Origin: Mimachlamys varia
Lineage: Eukaryota > Mollusca > Bivalvia > Pectinida > Pectinidae
NCBI GenBank assembly: GCA_947623455.1
Contig: OX392530.1
Location: 2,641,501 to 2,705,500 of the forward strand
Reading direction: 5' to 3'
Length of the DNA: 64,000 nucleotides
Part shown: positions 49,856-61,059 of the stretch, in pieces
Layout of the letters: each line of letters opens with the position of its first letter
How positions within the stretch are numbered: the first letter of the stretch is position 1
Notes under the pieces: generated by a model
What the model was told of the DNA's origin: nothing
Databases searched by the model: none
What the model saw: the letters and a program-made list of their open reading frames with translations, nothing else
Made by a program: the position numbers and the translations under genes

Positions 49856-50014
49856 AGAATATGTCATAGTTGATTCGCTGCTCTAGAATCTTGTCTAAAT
49901 TACATATCACACATCATTCACTATACCAGAGTATGATGATCATTCTATTCCTATGACTTTAACAGATAATTATCTGGGTAGGAGCACAGCTAATATCTGG
50001 TAACTAAAATATCA

Positions 50015-50283
50015 TAATTAGATGATACTAAAGCGTCAACAAAACCGTAATCAGAACTCAAAATCGATTAAACTGTGGGCTAAATACGAACAAAGGAAAG
50101 ATTAACACTGAGACCCTTTGAACAAAGCACGAGAGAATAAGACCAGGTGTTCCGGAAGAGTAAACGTCTTTTGCGTCATCGACAACAACCGTCATATAAG
50201 TATTTGTCACCTCCAAGTAAACATCAAGTCATCAACGTGAGAACCGAGTCATCATTCTAAATCACAACAAGTAGGCACACTAG
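50015..50283 (+). mobile_element. Repeat family F copy (long)
   Basis: Begins ATGATACTAAAGCGTCAAC and ends AATCACAACAAGTAGGCACA, with all intermediate family blocks. A diverged but complete copy. Confidence 0.85.
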
Positions 50284-51269
50284 GGGCCATAATTAAAAAT
50301 GCCAACCTTTATAATGTTCATATTAAAATACGTCAATCTCCTACAGTAACGAAACAACTGCGACATGTAAACAACATAGGTTGGAAAAGCAGGGATGTAA
50401 CAAACAAGAAATGGAAAGTTCACGATCGGAAAATTGAAATAGTCTCGTTTATCTTATAGCTTATTAGTAAGCTGTCAATGTAGGTCATAGTTTAAGTAGA
50501 GATCGAGGTAAGCAGCTCATGCAGAAGAGTATGTTGTGTCCTTTATTTCACGTTCAGAAGGGCATATAAGATCGACGTGGTCAGTAAACTCCTTCTTGTT
50601 TATAGAAAACACATCATCGATAAATTAGAAAAAAGTAGCAAGGTTTTTGTAACCTGTCCTGATTAGCTCTTCCACAAACAGGGTGTCCCACAAACAATAT
50701 GTCGCTAAAATAGCTTGCTCATTCGGGTAACTGTTTAGAGCTTAGGCATTAATTTAAAAAATACATAGCGCCTGTCACATTTGTTATCTATTGTAAGGGA
50801 TTTTTTTTTCCAGAACAAAACAAAAGATATCTTAAAGAAATAACAAGAAACACTGTTTTCTGTAAACTTTTGAGGCCCAACGTGTTTCTGTTCAAGAAGA
50901 TGCGATATCGAAAACCAAAGTGCGGAAATTCTAAGTTTAGTTACAAGTGTACTATCTGCGTTTCATTACTATGTCGTAATTTGGTACAATAAAATGACTT
51001 GTTTGAACAAGATGCACAAATAAATATGTCACGGTATAAAGAACCAAAAGCTGAAGAGTATATGTCAGGTAGAAACAAACAATATCTATCTATTATGTTT
51101 TCAGTGGTCTTATCAAATTAAAAGTAGCAATGGCCCCCTGAAAAATCATTTATTTGTTAAAAATCAAAAACACGTTTTCCATCCCGAAAAAAATGCTTTA
51201 ATTAAATGTAAAAAGCACAAGCAAGAGTTTTCTTACACTGGCTGTTGTCTATATGTGGATTAAAGTCAA

Positions 51270-51500
51270 ATTTTTCAGAAACGGAATGGTGAAAAAGAAC
51301 TATAATCCAAACTCAAATCGATTAAACTAAGGCAGATTATAAACGAAGGAAAGCTTTACATGGAGACCCTTGAAAAAAGAGAATAAGACCAGGTGTTCCG
51401 GAATGTTAAGTGTTCGTCATCGCGACGACAAATGTCATTTCCATCTTTGTCCCATCCAGGTAAATGTCACGTCCTCAAAGTGAGAACTGAATTTTTTTTT
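51270..51500 (+). mobile_element. Repeat family F copy, joined to hammerhead repeat copy 3
   Basis: AACTATAATCCAAACTC, AAATCGATTAAAC, AACGAAGGAAAGCTTTACAT, GAGAATAAGACCAGGTGTTC and CCTCAAAGTGAGAACTG are present. After a T-run the sequence passes into the hammerhead repeat at about 51513. Confidence 0.85.
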
Positions 51501-51512
51501 CTAAACATTAAA

Positions 51513-51664
51513 ATGATGACGTAACACACAGACATGCTGCACCTCTTAAATTTAGTAATAGATGCAGTATACCGAAACAATAATTAAACTGCAACATACA
51601 GCTGTTTCGTCCTCCTAGGACTCTTCAGTGATGCTAGGGGCCAAAAGGTAGGAATCCAAACTTT
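51513..51664 (-). mobile_element. Hammerhead-bearing interspersed repeat, copy 3
   Basis: Reverse complement of copy 1 over its whole length, including the distal GGATTCCTACCTTTTGGCCC block upstream of the ribozyme. It is followed on the minus strand by GTGTGTTACGTCATC and then family F. Confidence 0.9.
51591..51634 (-). ncRNA. Hammerhead ribozyme (type I-like), copy 3
   Basis: Minus strand: GCATCA, CTGAAGA, GTCC-TAGGA-GGAC (perfect 4-bp stem II), GAAA, CAGCTG, TA, TGTTGC. Stem I has one U-U mismatch. It has the best stem II of the three copies. Predicted cleavage is 3' of the A in the GTA triplet. Confidence 0.85.
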
Positions 51665-52858
51665 CTATAAATTAAAACATATCTTCATAAATCAAATTAA
51701 AGACAGTGATTATATGATTGGTAAGCTAACGTACCTCTCCTGTTATGTCTCGTCTAGATAACTCCAGCTGTATCAGACTCTTGATAGATGTACAGTAAAT
51801 GTCCTCGTGGCGGTTCTTCTGTGATGATATTAGTGGCACTCATTCTACAACGTTTTATAGAGCCTACAAGTACAGCTCAAATCTTATAATCAGACGAGTA
51901 TAATTGATTTTCTTTCATCATTTCCAGCGTATTAAAAAATACTGTTTACAAATATATGTTCGGTCAGATTCCATGTGTCATTTGATATTTATGGTCAAAT
52001 TCTCTGGACGCGTCAACTTTAGATATCGTTATCAATCTTAATGTAAGATTTGTTTTTACTTTAAAACAAAAATAGAATGAGTTGAATAAACAAATGTAAA
52101 GTAGTGTTGGACTATCTACTGGACATAGATAAAAGAAATACGGAACGATTATTGATGGATTTTGCTGTTGCAATGCGCAGAACGATCGATAGACAGGCCA
52201 AATCAGTTTTCGGAAGGTGCCACGCTAGGGCATCTTCACTTTAAACATAAAACAAATTAAAAGAAATATGCCTGTCAATGTTTAATTGTCTATAAGTTTC
52301 TGTCATCAGTTCGGATTGCAGGCTCTGTTGTGGCTATGGCGAAGGACCCAATCAAGTACCATATATAATTGTACCGCCATCCCTGTTCCCACTAAAACCA
52401 GTCACAAGCACATGTAGTGATAAGTAGGCCAAGTCTTTTCGTCCCAGAACATGTCCCTAATCGAAGTACTTGAAGACAAGAGATATACATATTTATAGTT
52501 AGACCACAATCGTCATAATTTGTACATACCCTTCTAAATTATTAACATGAAACAAGCTTTGCCGGGATGTACAAACTTTGGGGGTTTTGCTTTTTAGTCA
52601 AATCTAACAGAACTTTGTTTTACACGGGGCTACGACCTAGGTTACTGGGTTTATTGATCGATCTCCTGCAAAGATTCAAAGTGCGGGGGTTAAAACGCTC
52701 AAAATACGTTAAGCCAAGAATCCCCACAAATTTAAGATGACGATTGCAAATTCCTAGGTCGATAGCTTCGATATCAGTCGATGGGCTTTTATGCCGTTAT
52801 CTTTTCAATAAATGCATCGTTCCCCGGTGTGTTGATCTCATTGCGCATGGCAGTGGGG

Positions 52859-52866
52859 TATTTAAA
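52859..52866 (+). promoter_or_regulatory. TATA-like box of the C1q-domain gene
   Basis: TATTTAAA sits 46-53 bp upstream of the proposed start codon, leaving room for a transcription start near 52890 and a short leader. No other core element is evident. Confidence 0.55.
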
Positions 52867-52911
52867 AGTTACCGTCCTACTGGTTGTCTTAACACAAGTC
52901 TTGAGGATAAG

Positions 52912-53533
52912 ATGGCTTCCTTTGGTATTCTTGTCACCCTCTTATTGGTAGTATCAGCAACTAAAGCGATTCCCTTGGAGAGCAAAGATGAAGTTGCTGA
53001 TCAGGAGCAATCCATACGATTACAGAGGCAACAGGACGAATACAACGCTAACTCGGATTTACAAAGAACTGTCAAAGCAGGTAATGGAACGAACGGAACA
53101 CACCATACATGGCACAACGCTCATAACGGAACACAAACGGCTAGCCACAACACCGGGCACAACGCCAACAACGGAACACAAACGGCTGGCCACAACACCG
53201 GGCACAACGCCCACAACGGAACACAAACGGCTGGCCACAACACCGGGCACAACGCCCACAACGGAACACAAACGGCTGGCCACAACACCGGGCACAAAGC
53301 TCACAACGGAACACAAACGGCTGGCCATCATACATGGCACAATACCCACAACGGAACACAAACGGCTGGTCACAACGTCCATAACGGAACACAAACGGCT
53401 GACCACAACACCGGTCACAACGCTCATAACGGAACACAAACGGCTGGCCACAACGCCGGTCTCAACGTCCATAATGGAACTCGCAGCAATACAACGCACA
53501 CTACTACTACTGGACATAACACGGGACATCATG
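52912..53533 (+). CDS. Secreted C1q-domain protein, exon 1 (signal peptide and repeat linker)
   Basis: The ATG at 52912 is chosen because it gives a classic signal peptide (MASFGILVTLLLVVSATKA) and follows a TATA-like box; the open frame upstream of it has no such feature. A short charged segment follows (to about residue 57). Residues 58-203 are a tandem repeat of a 15-residue unit, consensus AHNGTQTAGHNTGHN, about nine units with one shortened to 11. Each unit has an N-G-T glycosylation sequon, about 11 in all, and many histidines. This replaces the collagen or coiled-coil stalk seen in many C1q proteins. The exon ends in phase 1 at CATCATG|GTAAGA. The 45-bp DNA period makes other frames open too; those are shadows. 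Confidence 0.88.
53090..53490 (+). repeat. Coding 45-bp minisatellite in the C1q gene
   Basis: Units of 45 bp built on CACAACGGAACACAAACGG and CTGGCCACAACACCGGGC, several identical, one 33 bp long. All lengths are multiples of three, so the frame is preserved. Copy number is likely to vary between alleles. Confidence 0.95.
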
Positions 53534-54064
53534 GTAAGATACGTCTTTGTGAATTAACATTTGTTGTGTCTTTTTTCATCCTCAGATCCGAGAAAATAGC
53601 TATCCTTTATCAAATATAATACTAGATTCCTTCATAATGAACAAGTCGCTGTCTACATTCAAAGGATTGTACCTGATTCAACTTGTCTTTTTTAGGTCCA
53701 GGCAGCCACGGCAGCTGTGTGGTTGCTTTGACCATATGCCCAACCTGAATTAAGGCAAAATTAGCGTACCGAGCTCATTCTTCTGTCGATTGCTGAAATG
53801 TTTCTTTGGTGGCTTTGACCATGATGCTTTTTTTATCTGATTTTCTTATATGGAGGTGGTGAAACCCTTTTCAATATCTGCTGATAAAAGTTTTAAACAG
53901 TACTGAGTTCTTATATTTCCCGATAAGTATGAGTTACCCGTATGATGTTTTACGAATTCCCTGTGCCATTTGGTAGTGTATTCTCTTACTCAAGAAAATA
54001 CTCTGTCTGATTTTATAGTATCTTATGACATATGGTATTGTCCGTGACAATATTTGAGTTAGCC

Positions 54065-54460
54065 ATTACCCCGAAATACCTAACGAGGTTACAATCAACA
54101 GTAGTTCCTGTTTCCTTGTGAGTCCTAGTCTGTCGTCTGCTCATTACCCCCGAGATACACCTAACGAGGTGACAATCGACAGTAGTTCCTGTTTCCCTGT
54201 GAGTCCTAGTCTGTCGTCTGCTCATTACCCCCGAGATCCACCTAACGAGGTTACAATCAACAGAAGTTCCTGTTACCCTGTCAGTCCTACTGTGTCGCCT
54301 GCTCATTATCCCGATATCCACATAACGAGGTTACAATCAATAGTAGTTCCTGTTTCCCTGTCAGTCCTTGTCTGTGTCGTCTGCTCGTTACCCCGAGACA
54401 CCTAACGAGGTTACAATCAATAGTAGTTCCTGTTTCCTTGTGAGTTCTAGTCTGTCGTCA
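54065..54460. repeat. 80-81-bp tandem repeat, 5 copies
   Basis: AGTCCTAGTCTGTCGTCTGC, TCATTACCCCCGAGATACAC and CTAACGAGGTTACAATCAAC with AGTAGTTCCTGTTTCCCTGT repeat with starts at 54121, 54202, 54283, 54363 and 54443. Lies in the C1q intron. Confidence 0.93.
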
Positions 54461-56546
54461 TTTGGAATCCCCGCCGATTACCAATATATAGATACTGTCT
54501 GTACACGAAATCTAGTATTATTGACGATTTTACTTGTTACCCCATACACATTTAATTTATCTCCAAAGTTTCTTCAATGAGTGTGTTATTGAGTTCCAAA
54601 GGCTTTTTGAAAGCCAATTAAGGTAGCTAATGATATGCAACGAAATGCTTCTGTCCACAATTCGAGATACTAAGTATTGTAAAATAACTGTATAATGTTT
54701 CTTACTTAGTATATATTGTTATCTTTTTGTATGCACTTTCTATACTATAACATACCTTTCCAATACAGATTTACACAACAGCTTACCATTCTTGTGAGTT
54801 GCCGTGACGTGAATTTGTTCTGTCCATCAGCGGAATAGCTTGGTCAGAGACGCTAATCTAGACTCCACATATTTAGGGGTTCATGTGTTGTGTACATTGC
54901 GTCAGTGCCTTTCGATTTGTCCAGGTTTATGTTGTTCCTGTGTACAGTTTAGGATTGCAGTTTTTGTATCTTAGCATTGGCTTCGTTAAACAACATTCTA
55001 CTGAAAAGATCAGCAAGATGTCCGCCTTTTCCTCGTCTTTTCGTTTTTGCAGAATCTGGTTTTTGTAATTAATCTCGGTTTGGTTTAGTTTGGATGAGAT
55101 TTGTTTCACGCCCTTCAACAGCTAAGGTCTTCCGGTAAAACTTTTCTTGTTACTGACTTTGCTTTCAATAATATGTATTTTTTGTCCTTTAAGAGCTTTG
55201 TGAGATCATCCATCCTATTTCGTATTTAATCAGCGCTAATGTAAAACAATCCAAGTTTTGTTTATATTCCAACCGGTATTTTGCCATATCGCACCGGATC
55301 AATCTTTTTCTGGTTCGTGTGTATGAGGGGGGTGTGTGCGTGTGTGGTTTGATGGAGATAAGGGAAATTAGGGAGGTTCAACTTTTGGGACCTAATTTTC
55401 ACGATTACGTTTTCCTTTTTGCATCATTTTCTAGTTGCTTGCTTTTTTTCGGTTCATAAAAATGTTTTAATTCCCCAGTTTTTTTTTTTGGAAGGATGCC
55501 AGGGTTGGGGTGCCCTGGGATCATCCCTCTTACAACATGTAACCCCACACAGGAGGCCTCTTTCCCTTCATTCACTCTTCCTCTTGCATTTCTTCTCTCA
55601 AACTTCAAATCATTTATTCTTTTATTCTCTTTCATTCCAATAATAAAAAAATATATATATTTATTTAAGTCAGACATTTTTCAATTTTTTTTTAGATTTG
55701 ATAACTAGAATTGATTATAAAGTTCGTTAAGAAAAACTCAATCTATCGAATGAAAAAAATGTGTCAGTCATTACTTATATTTATTTTTAATAATAATAGT
55801 GACCTTGATCTTTGACCTTCTGTCATGAAAAGCAATATTGATTGTTAAGGATATTCAGAGAGTGAATGATGAAATTTGACCGACATAAGTATACCTTTGT
55901 TCTGACATCTTGTACAAGTAATGACATTATCGAATTATTGAAGAAAAAAAGATGGAGAAATAAAATCTACACGTCAATCTAAAAATTAACACATATAGAT
56001 AACACAACATTGTAGACAACACAACACAATGTACAGTCATGGTGTGAAATTAAACTACATATAGTGTATTATGTTTCTTTAATTTGAAATAACAAAAAAA
56101 CTATGTCAGGTGTCAAACAATTACTACACAAAACTGTACACAGATACACTCACATACTGGTACCAACTGGTACATGTACATCGTACACAAGTACATAACA
56201 CACACCCTTGCATGCCTGACAGTATACACATTGCATACAATATTCATGATAAGGCTTTAACAATTGTTCACACATATCTATTTATTCTGTTACAATACAT
56301 ACCACATAATTTCTACATACAACTGAAAAATAGTTTAATACTCATCAAAAACAAAAACATGTACACATATCATCAGCCAGGCATACAATACACATGTTCA
56401 CTTGTGATTTACTTACATACTAACAATTTCTTTTCATTATTTTCTATCATTTCAGGGTTGTTAAGGAGTTTATAATTGCCCTAGATGTACAAGATTTTCT
56501 TCAAATGTCAAAGAGGGACCATTTTTGGTTAAATATGTCCAATGTA

Positions 56547-59160
56547 TTATTTGTTATACACATACATTTTTTCATTGTGTTGTTGTTGCATAATTCGACT
56601 TTTGCCACCGTTGAAGGATGGTTGAGTGTTTTTAAACCGACATATATAGATATAATATTTAATAATTAGTATTAGGCAGTTTATAATAGGAGGACCCTTT
56701 TCACAATGAAATAGCACATCCATGATATTAATTTCATCAATAATTAAGTTGTTGTTATTTAGGTCATTCACCCATGCTATTAAATCCTTCCATAATTTAT
56801 TTATTTTCACACAATCAAAAACTAAGTGTTCTATTGTTTCAGGTGCATCCCTACAAAAAGTACATAAATCATCATCCTTCACATTAATTTTGTGAAGAAA
56901 ACTATTTGTTGTTAATATTCTATGAAGAATCTTAAATTGTAGATTTTGAAATTTTGAGTCACTTGTCACCAGAAAGCTTGTTGAATAAATGTTTTCCCAA
57001 CCTATATCATCATTTAAAATTGTATTTAACTTTCTGTTCCAAATTTCCTGCCTTTCAACTGGAAAATGTTTGTAGTTGGTAACTATTCCCTTATAAACAT
57101 ACCTTAGATCCTTAGTTTGACAAAGTCTTCTTAAAATAATATTATTTTCTGGTTGATTGTTCAATAATGGTTGTTGTCGAATTATATTTAAATTTTCTCT
57201 TGGGATGTTGTTTATAAGTGCAAAGTATTGTAAAAAATTCAATTTCTCACATCTAGTATTAATTTCATTGAACGATATAAACTGATAATTATTATCTAAC
57301 AAGTCCTTAACCATCTTCACCCCATTCCTTTGGAATTTAATTAACTGTTTGAAACTTGAAACTGGTATATAATTCAAAATATCATCACTAAGAAAACTGG
57401 ATATTTCATTATCATTATATTTATACTCTTTCCATGCTAAAACATCATCTTTCCAGAAAGCATTATTTATATTTTTCGCTATTTCCTCCAGTTTCGCTTT
57501 TTTTCAGATTCCATAATCTTTCCCCACTAAATTTACTAAAGTTTGATTTTGCTAAACTTTGCCAGTCCCCATGTTCATTACATAACCTTTTCACCCACTT
57601 AATTTTCAGATATTTCATAAAACTTTCAATGTGTATCATTTTTAAACCCCTTTCTCCATATTCAAGAATCGTTGTGTCCCGTTTGATTTTGTCTGGTTTG
57701 TATCCCAATATGAATCTAAAAAAAAACTGAATTAATATCACTAAGCAATTTTTTACCTGGGTTTGGAAGTGAATACAGCAAATGTGTAATAAGAGGTAAT
57801 GCAAGTGTTTTAACCACCGTGATTTTTCCTAAAAGAGTCAAATTTCGTTTAGACCACATTCCTAGCAATTTCCTTATTTTCGATAACTTTACTTTAAAAT
57901 TTAATTCAATGATTTCAGATAACTCCAAAGAAAATTCTATGCCAAGAAGTTTGAAATGTTTTGCAGACCAGTCAAATTTATGTTCAGGACATAAAATTTC
58001 TTCAGAATATTTCTTGTTTCCAATCCATATCAATCGACACTTATGTGTGTTTAATTTAATTCCAGATACTGTAGAAAATATATTGAACTCAGTTATAGTA
58101 TTTGATAGTGACTTCGAAGAACCATCCAAGAATAGAAAAGCATCGTCTGCATATTGACCAAGCAAATATTCTCTATTGTTTATATGAACACCTTTTATAT
58201 TTTCAATTTTTTTCAGTTGTATTGCTAAAATTTCAACACCTACTAGGAACAGATATGGTGAAATGGGATCCCCTTGTCTACATCCACGTTGTACATCAAA
58301 AAAGGAAGAAAAATATCCATTGTTAATAATTTGGCTTTTTGCATTATGATATAAAATTTGTATCCACTTTATTTAAGATTCGCCAAAATTGAAAGATTTT
58401 AAAGATCTATGAATAAAAGTCCATTCTATCGAGTCGAATGCCTTTTCAAAGTCAACAAGGAGTAATAAGCCAGACATGTTTTTTCTTCCAATTCATACAT
58501 TATATCATATACTAATCTTGTATTTTCACAAATAAATCTATTTCTCATTTCTGCGTATCATTTATAATTGAGGGTAGTACATTTTTAAATCGGTTTGCGA
58601 TTGCAGAAGAGGCAATTTTATAGTCAGTATTGAGTAATGTTAAAGGTCTCCAGTTTTGTATAAATCTTCTATCTTTAGACTCTTTTGGAATACATGTTAT
58701 AATGCCCTGGTTCTGAAAGTCTGATAATGAGCCATGATTATATGCATAATTTATAGATCTACATACAAAATATTTCAAATCTTTCCAAAAGAATTTGTAA
58801 AACTCACTTGTAAACCCATCTGATCCTGGACTTTTTCCATTTTTCATATTGGCTAGTGCTTTCCCACATTCAACTACTGTAATTATACCTTCACAACTTT
58901 CTTTTTCTACCTGGTTTAAATGTTTCCCATGATTAAATAGAGGCGAGTCATCATTGCGTGCCATTTTACTAGTGAGTTTTAAATAACTGTCTTTCTTCTT
59001 CTAATATCTCTGATGTATCTGTCAAATGTTTTCCATTTTCATCTATCAGATTGGTTATAGTTTTATTTGAGTAATTTTGTTTTTCAAGATTACAAAAAAA
59101 AAATGTTTTTTCTTGTTTCCCCTCGTGCTTATGAAGCCGAAAAAAATCTCGCTTCATGTT
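56547..59160 (-). pseudogene. Decayed L1/Tx1-like LINE, ORF2 fragment with reverse transcriptase
   Basis: On the minus strand the frames carry, in order, a post-endonuclease segment (about 59157-58969) and RT motifs NGKSPGSDGFTSEFY and NWRPLTLLNTDYKIASSAIA (58964-58545). FEKAFD follows near 58434-58451, then RGCRQGDPISPYLF, then the catalytic YADD at 58142-58153. The C-terminus (57377-56547) ends in a C-x2-C / H-x4-C knuckle (LCTFCRDAP..EHLVFDC). Stops and frame changes occur near 58545, 58370, 57720 and 57460, so it is inactive. The endonuclease is missing: the copy is 5'-truncated about 80 bp from the C1q exon 2 acceptor. RT style and knuckle suggest the L1/Tx1 group. Its 3' end is unclear and may reach about 55.9-56.4 kb. 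Confidence 0.9.
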
Positions 59161-59239
59161 TTATGAATTGTGAATTATTCTTCATAGTAATTGTTTTATT
59201 TCTATTTTGATTTGTATATGACAATGTTTTGTACTACAG

Positions 59240-59658
59240 AGACAAGCGTCACATACAGCCCTCCGGCCGTAGGATTCCATGTCGTGCTTACTCCGGACTA
59301 TCTGACCATTCCTCACGATGAGACCGTCGTGTTTGACCACTCCCTGGTAAACATTGGAGGTGCCTATGACGTCACGCACGGGCATTTCACGGCAACTGTC
59401 TCGGGTCTGTACTCCTTCACGGCACACATCGAATTTAGAAGTTCAGACACCGCTACCTTGGACGTGTCTATCGTCAAAAATGGAGACAACATCGGTCGGG
59501 TATATCTATATGGTTCAGGCACGAGTATAAGGACGGTGGTTGTGTTTCTAGATGTCGGGGATATTGTTTGGCTCAAGAACAATGTCGACAATCATCCCAG
59601 AATATACGGAGAGGGCCTCAGCACCTTTTCTGGGTTTCTTATTGCGCCTGTTCATTAA
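59240..59658 (+). CDS. Secreted C1q-domain protein, exon 2 (globular C1q domain)
   Basis: Joins exon 1 in phase 1 (G + AG makes Glu; ETSVTYSPPAVGF) and ends at the TAA at 59656-59658, giving a 346-residue protein. The roughly 130-residue C1q domain (TNF-like jelly roll) shows the family signature, with FDHSLVNIGGAYD, then HFTATVSGLYSFTAHI (the G-x-Y-x-F core), and the C-terminal STFSGFLI. C1q domains trimerise and serve as soluble lectin-like or pattern-recognition modules. Bivalves have very large C1q families acting in haemolymph defence and other extracellular roles. The ligand of this one is unknown. Base composition is clearly less AT-rich than the flanking DNA. Confidence 0.95.
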
Positions 59659-59731
59659 CTTTACAAGTCGATGTAAACACGGCGGATGTTGATCAGGAAG
59701 TTGAAATAAGATGTAAAGATGTATATTGAAT

Positions 59732-59737
59732 AATAAA
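59732..59737 (+). terminator. PolyA signal of the C1q gene
   Basis: AATAAA 74 bp after the stop codon, a plausible 3' end for the transcript. Confidence 0.7.
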
Positions 59738-59759
59738 ACTCGTACAATAATACCCACTG

Positions 59760-60639
59760 GGAGCTACATCCACTACCTGTTCCTGATTTCTACTTGTCCT
59801 CTAGATGTTGACGAAAAACTGACGTCACTTCCGCTTTCGTGGACAAATCACTGAGGATCAGGAATATTCAACCAAATGTTTAAACCACACAGTGTTTTGA
59901 TTAAGTACATTGTAATAACCTAGATGTGAAACATGCACACTAAAATAAGTATGCGTTCGATGTTTTCAGTGCGCACACTCAACATTAATCGGGGGTGTAA
60001 CAAAGTGATAGCGGTCAATTCACTTTTTAAAACTCTGGGCCCAATTGTTCAAAGCTATGTGATCAGATTAATCACGATTAAAAGCGATTTTTTCAACCTT
60101 TTATCATTCTGTCAATATGCAAGGTAAACTCTTATAAATTGACACTATTTGATATATGTATCTGCAAAGTTGTAACTAAATCTAAGGTTTCATTTAAAAG
60201 TTACAGAATACTTAAAATTTGTGCTAATCACTTGTTTTTTGTTTGTTTGTTGTCGATTTGAATAAACAGAGTTTACATGTATGATTGTCACAAAAGAGGG
60301 TGTTCATTCGTTGTTTTATTCGTATCAAGAATGCACCAATGCTTTTCAAACCAACTAGGTTGAAAATGTTTTTTAATCTTACTTTGATTAAATGACAGAT
60401 TTTTTTCATTGGTCAGGAATGTATACATTTTCTAAGAAATTCGTAAAATTTAGTATAGTATCTCAAACTATACAACTGGATATGTCTCGCTCTATGCCAC
60501 GAGAATCACAACAAATCACGGGGACCTGGACTTTTGGTACAGACAAATTGAACACGGTAAACATCTTGGTGGAAGTTCAAATACATGTACAGCTGTAATA
60601 AATCCACATTTCCTTTTGTAGTAGACAACATCGCCACAA
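59760..60639. other. Intergenic DNA
   Basis: No gene is recognised. A fragment near 60520-60550 (GGGGACCTGG then GGTACAG) resembles one arm of the foldback element that follows. Confidence 0.45.
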
Positions 60640-60852
60640 GCACAGGGACCTGGAAATTTGTTACAGCTAGTTTTGGACCCAAAATAGGGTGTTTAGAGTA
60701 ATTTTACACATCTTTCGATAAAAATGGTCATAAAAGCTTATTATGACCATTGAGGGGGCATTTTTATCGAAAATTGATCTTAACCCTCCACATTTGTAAC
60801 CACCCTATTTTAGGTCCAAAACTAGCTGTAATAAATTCTCATGTCCCTGTGC
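60640..60852. mobile_element. Foldback (long palindrome) element, 213 bp
   Basis: The left arm GCACAGGGACCTGG, TTACAGCTAGTTTTGGACCC and AAAATAGGGTG is mirrored at the right end. An inner pair (TCGATAAAAATG, GGTCATAA) closes around AAGCTTA near 60740. The right arm has an extra block of about 11 nt. No clear target-site duplication is found. Probably a MITE of unknown superfamily. Confidence 0.8.
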
Positions 60853-61059
60853 ACGTGGTCACAAGCTGTGATGCTGTTCCGTACGGTTAGGTAATAAAAT
60901 GTCGTACATATTGTATTTAAAGTTTTTACAGAAACAATGCTGTTCAAACATACCACTACAAACATGACTGCTCTGTTATTTGTTTATTTATGATTTCAAG
61001 ATAAACTTGTTTTCATTGTGAGGTGTGTCTCCTTAATTGTTATCAAACAAATCGAGAAA

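Larger units (their letters stand above)
46851..52855. other. Intergenic DNA rich in family F repeats
   Basis: Between the channel gene and the C1q gene. Apart from five family F copies and one hammerhead repeat, all listed separately, I see no genes. A pair of TGACGTCA palindromes lies at 48814-48821 and 48829-48836. Confidence 0.6.
53534..59239 (+). other. C1q gene intron (5.7 kb)
   Basis: Bounded by ATG|GTAAGATA and TTTTGTACTACAG|AG, phase 1 on both sides. It contains an 80-bp array and an antisense LINE; 54.5-56.1 kb shows nothing recognisable beyond T-rich runs. A short open stretch after TTTTTTAG at 53696 could be mistaken for an exon but has no usable donor. Confidence 0.8.

Noticed and set aside
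53059..53557. Alternative-frame and antisense open frames across the C1q repeat exon
   Set aside because: The 45-bp unit keeps several frames open. Only one frame gives a signal peptide and a phase-compatible join to the C1q exon.
53697..53750. Extra C1q-gene exon after TTTTTTAG encoding GPGSHGS
   Set aside because: It reads in phase and looks linker-like, but no donor keeps the frame open to the C1q exon; using the nearby GTGTGG creates a stop.
57434..58326. Plus-strand frames of 70-112 codons
   Set aside because: They are shadows of the antisense LINE reverse transcriptase.
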